From Hymenobacter sublimis (GTDB lineage Bacteria; Bacteroidota; Bacteroidia; Cytophagales; Hymenobacteraceae), in the NCBI RefSeq assembly GCF_023101345.1, contig NZ_CP095848.1:1859501-1923500 (forward strand): 64,000 nt of DNA, read 5' to 3'. How positions within the stretch are numbered: the stretch's first letter is position 1; every line of letters begins with the position of its first letter. A model generated the notes under the pieces. It saw only the letters and a program-made list of their open reading frames with translations. It was not told the DNA's origin and searched no databases. Below, piece by piece: positions 62,144-64,000 of the stretch. The position numbers and the translations under genes were made by a program.

Positions 62144-62732
62144 AATCAACCAGAAGATTACGGCCCGTGAAGTGCGCCTCGTCGGCGACAATATCGAGCA
62201 GGGCATCTATTCCATTGAACAGGCCCGTCGGTTTGCTCAGGAGCAGAACCTCGACCTCGTGGAAATTTCGCCCACGGCTGTGCCACCCGTGTGCCGCGTC
62301 ATCGACTACTCGAAATTCAAGTACGAGCAGAAAAAGAAGACTCGGGAGCTGAAGGCTAAGCAAACGAAGGTAGTCATCAAGGAAATTCGTTTCGGACCCA
62401 ATACCGATGACCACGACTTCGCCTTCAAGCTGAAGCACGCCCAGGAATTCCTGCGTGAAGGAGCCAAGATTAAGGCGTACGTGCATTTTGTGGGCCGTAG
62501 CATTGTCTTCAAGGAGCGAGGCGAAATTCTATTGCTGAAATTTGCTCAGGCCCTTGAAGATCTTGGTAAAGTTGAGCAGCTACCCAAGCTAGAGGGCAAG
62601 CGCATGTTCCTCTATCTGGCTCCCAAGGCCGCGGCTCCTACTAAAGTAGCCAAGCCCGCCGCTCCGAAAGAAGGCGGTAAGGAGCCCGCTAAAGAAGCCC
62701 GCCCCGCTGCCGCCGATAAGGCAACCGAATAG
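62088..62732 (+). CDS. infC: Translation initiation factor IF-3, likely AUA start
   Basis: 214 residues from ATA 62088 (reads [20 protein letters not shown] after the initiator). The N-domain continues with [49 protein letters not shown] and [12 protein letters not shown]. The C-domain has [25 protein letters not shown] and [22 protein letters not shown]. An Ala/Lys/Pro-rich tail follows. The GTG at 62172 would cut off the conserved N-terminus, so a non-canonical start is indicated. IF-3 rejects such codons, giving autoregulation in other bacteria. Confidence 0.9.
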   Translation: MATPNRRYIPRAQVEEPFKINQKITAREVRLVGDNIEQGIYSIEQARRFAQEQNLDLVEISPTAVPPVCRVIDYSKFKYEQKKKTRELKAKQTKVVIKEIRFGPNTDDHDFAFKLKHAQEFLREGAKIKAYVHFVGRSIVFKERGEILLLKFAQALEDLGKVEQLPKLEGKRMFLYLAPKAAAPTKVAKPAAPKEGGKEPAKEARPAAADKATE

Positions 62733-62821
62733 TTTACCCGGGGCTGCGGCCCCAATTTGAGCTGGCGCACCGGCCCTAGGCAGCCGACCGCCGCAGTTTT
62801 TCACCTTTTATCACCACCACA

Positions 62822-63016
62822 ATGCCGAAAATGAAGACTAAGTCCGGCGCCAAAAAGCGTTTCACGCTGACCGGCACGGGCAAGATTAAGCGTAAGCATG
62901 CCTTCAAAAGCCACATTCTGACCAAGAAGAGCACCAAGCAGAAGCGTAACTTGACGCACGTAACGCTGGTAAGCTCGGCAGATATGAACCGCGTAAAGGA
63001 CATGCTTACTCTCTAA
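62822..63016 (+). CDS. rpmI: 50S ribosomal protein L35
   Basis: 64 residues: [44 protein letters not shown] and a C-terminal DMNRVKDML, the standard L35 sequence pattern. It is a basic protein of the large subunit. It lies between infC and rplT, the usual order. The 89-nt infC-rpmI spacer is where L20 represses translation in other bacteria; no such structure is proved here. Confidence 0.97.
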   Translation: MPKMKTKSGAKKRFTLTGTGKIKRKHAFKSHILTKKSTKQKRNLTHVTLVSSADMNRVKDMLTL

Positions 63017-63188
63017 TTAGAAATTAGGAGTTAGAAACGAAACATGCCGTGGCCTCTCGTTAGGTGCTGGATGTATAGATTTCTTTAATTCTTTGATTTT
63101 TAATTTTAATTCTTTTCACCAGGCGTCCGGCTGAAATAAAAGCTGCGGTAAATAACTATCCGCCGCCGGCCGCCAAAAAAAACTGGTT

Positions 63189-63533
63189 ATGCCAAGAAGT
63201 GTAAACCACGTGGCCTCCCGCCACCGCCGGAAAAAAGTAATGCGTTTGGCGAAAGGCTATTATGGCCGTCGCAAAAACGTATGGACCGTTGCCAAAAACG
63301 CGGTTGAGAAAGGTCTGCTGTATGCCTACCGCGACCGGAAAGTTAAGAAGCGCGAGTTCCGCGCCCTCTGGATTCAGCGTATCAACGCTGGTGCCCGGGA
63401 GCATGGCCTGTCTTACTCGCAGTTCATGGGCGGCCTGAAAAAGGCTGGCATCGAGCTGAACCGCAAGGTGCTGGCCGACCTCGCCCTGAACCACCCCGAG
63501 GCTTTCAAAGGCATCGTGGAAAAAATCAAGTAG
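63189..63533 (+). CDS. rplT: 50S ribosomal protein L20
   Basis: 114 residues: [70 protein letters not shown] and a C-terminal [20 protein letters not shown], the conserved rRNA-binding protein that starts large-subunit assembly. It ends the thrS-infC-rpmI-rplT cluster with a strong terminator. The spacer after rpmI is 172 nt and includes simple AT-rich sequence. Confidence 0.97.
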   Translation: MPRSVNHVASRHRRKKVMRLAKGYYGRRKNVWTVAKNAVEKGLLYAYRDRKVKKREFRALWIQRINAGAREHGLSYSQFMGGLKKAGIELNRKVLADLALNHPEAFKGIVEKIK

Positions 63534-63556
63534 TCCGTTTAGCTACGCTACTTACC

Positions 63557-63591
63557 AAAAGCGCCTGCTCGTATTCGAGCAGGCGCTTTTT
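63557..63591 (+). terminator. rplT terminator
   Basis: Perfect 15-bp arms AAAAGCGCCTGCTCG/CGAGCAGGCGCTTTT with a 4-nt loop and a T tail. Confidence 0.93.
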
Positions 63592-63763
63592 GCATTTATA
63601 ATGTACAATATATGCCCTTCCTTTACAGGCTACTGCATAACTGAGCAACGCGCCCTAAATGCATAACAGCGCTGCTGCGCTGCCTAATGATGAGGGAAAA
63701 CTAGTATTGTTATAGCGCCCCCACATTTCCTAGTGAGCAAGCTTCAGTTGGCAGATGGAATCC

Positions 63764-64000
63764 TTAACTGGCTCCCTGTTGCTTGTCGCGTAATAGGTCG
63801 ATGATGAGCTGTTTGTCAGCTATAATGTCTTCTAATTCCTTGATGCGGCTGCGGCTCTGTTCTAATTCCTGCTGGCACGTGAGTAGAGTGGAAGAATAAG
63901 GGGTTGCTGCTTCCTGGGCTATAGTGAAGTGCTGGTCTGGGGAAACTAATAACTGCTCCCTGGCTAGCTGGGCTACGGCCTCTGGAGATTGTAGCGGAGC
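63764..64000 (-). CDS. C-terminal part of a coiled-coil protein, runs off right edge
   Basis: The minus frame is open from the window edge to TAA at 63764-63766 (78 visible residues). The end is heptad-like (CQQELEQSRSRIKELEDIIADKQLIIDLLRDKQ), with a Gln-rich, Pro/Ser-containing lead-in (REQLLVSPDQHFTIAQEAATPY). It could be the tail of a regulator such as an XRE-type HTH protein or of a transposase-accessory protein; the visible part cannot decide. Confidence 0.6.
   Translation of the reverse strand, partial: APLQSPEAVAQLAREQLLVSPDQHFTIAQEAATPYSSTLLTCQQELEQSRSRIKELEDIIADKQLIIDLLRDKQQGAS

Noticed and set aside
1..64000. tRNA, rRNA, riboswitch, prophage or IS element
   Set aside because: I looked at intergenic regions for cloverleaf, T-loop and cobalamin-type motifs and for transposase domains and found none I could support.

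Overview
The window looks like a chromosomal segment of a Bacteroidota bacterium, most probably Hymenobacter or a close relative. The evidence is high GC with AT-rich islands, TAnnTTTG-type -7 promoter elements, a PorE-like OmpA lipoprotein-style architecture, a Bacteroidota-type ParE/ParC pair, DUF4199 and STAS/SEC14-like small proteins, and many small secreted proteins of unknown function. No rRNA, tRNA, CRISPR array, IS element or phage is visible. I could not run any search, so family names come from motifs read directly in the translations.

Layout. 1-1008 is the N-terminal part of a class B penicillin-binding protein running off the left edge. 1314-2235 holds two STAS-like paralogues. 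2572-3882 is a lone AT-rich gene of unknown function beside the large fused acyl-CoA mutase icmF (3953-7432). 7566-11828 is an accessory stretch: two paralogous secreted carboxypeptidase-regulatory-domain proteins flank a Uma2-type nuclease, a small hypothetical and a 21-bp tandem repeat array with its own terminator; a heme-binding GlcG-like gene follows. 12096-17951 holds lepA, folD, queE and a PorE-like OmpA protein. 18262-19181 holds two small secreted helical paralogues, and a third lies at 33118. 19274-25443 (minus) holds gltA, mnmE, a frameshifted DtxR/MntR regulator, fabH and a glycosyltransferase. 25575-32859 holds dapD, an unknown conserved gene, msrA, a 3-hydroxyacyl-CoA dehydrogenase, a tiny membrane protein, a beta-barrel protein, an ABC-F ATPase and a DUF4199 protein.

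33118-43000 is rich in envelope functions: an L,D-transpeptidase-like protein, two M48 peptidases, a lipid kinase, a metallophosphoesterase, a LON-domain protein, a monofunctional transglycosylase and an App1-like phosphatase. A topoisomerase IB gene follows. 44602-47951 is a head-to-head pair of paralogous lipoproteins that I read as having an atypical kinase-like core, one of them with the presumed catalytic Asp replaced. 48679-57490 holds an exonuclease/GIY-YIG fusion, a PA2169-like protein, an AI-2E transporter and parE-parC. 57669-59716 holds two TPR proteins. 59871-63533 is the classical thrS-infC-rpmI-rplT translation cluster. Here infC appears to start at an AUA codon behind a terminator/attenuator, with an overlapping upstream ORF. 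The right edge holds the C-terminus of a coiled-coil protein.

Most genes end in strong hairpins, several of them perfect palindromes shared by convergent genes. The main points for a second look are the kinase-like pair (possibly linked to the nearby phosphoesterase), the infC leader, the 21-bp repeat array, the frameshift in the metal regulator and the AT-rich lone gene.
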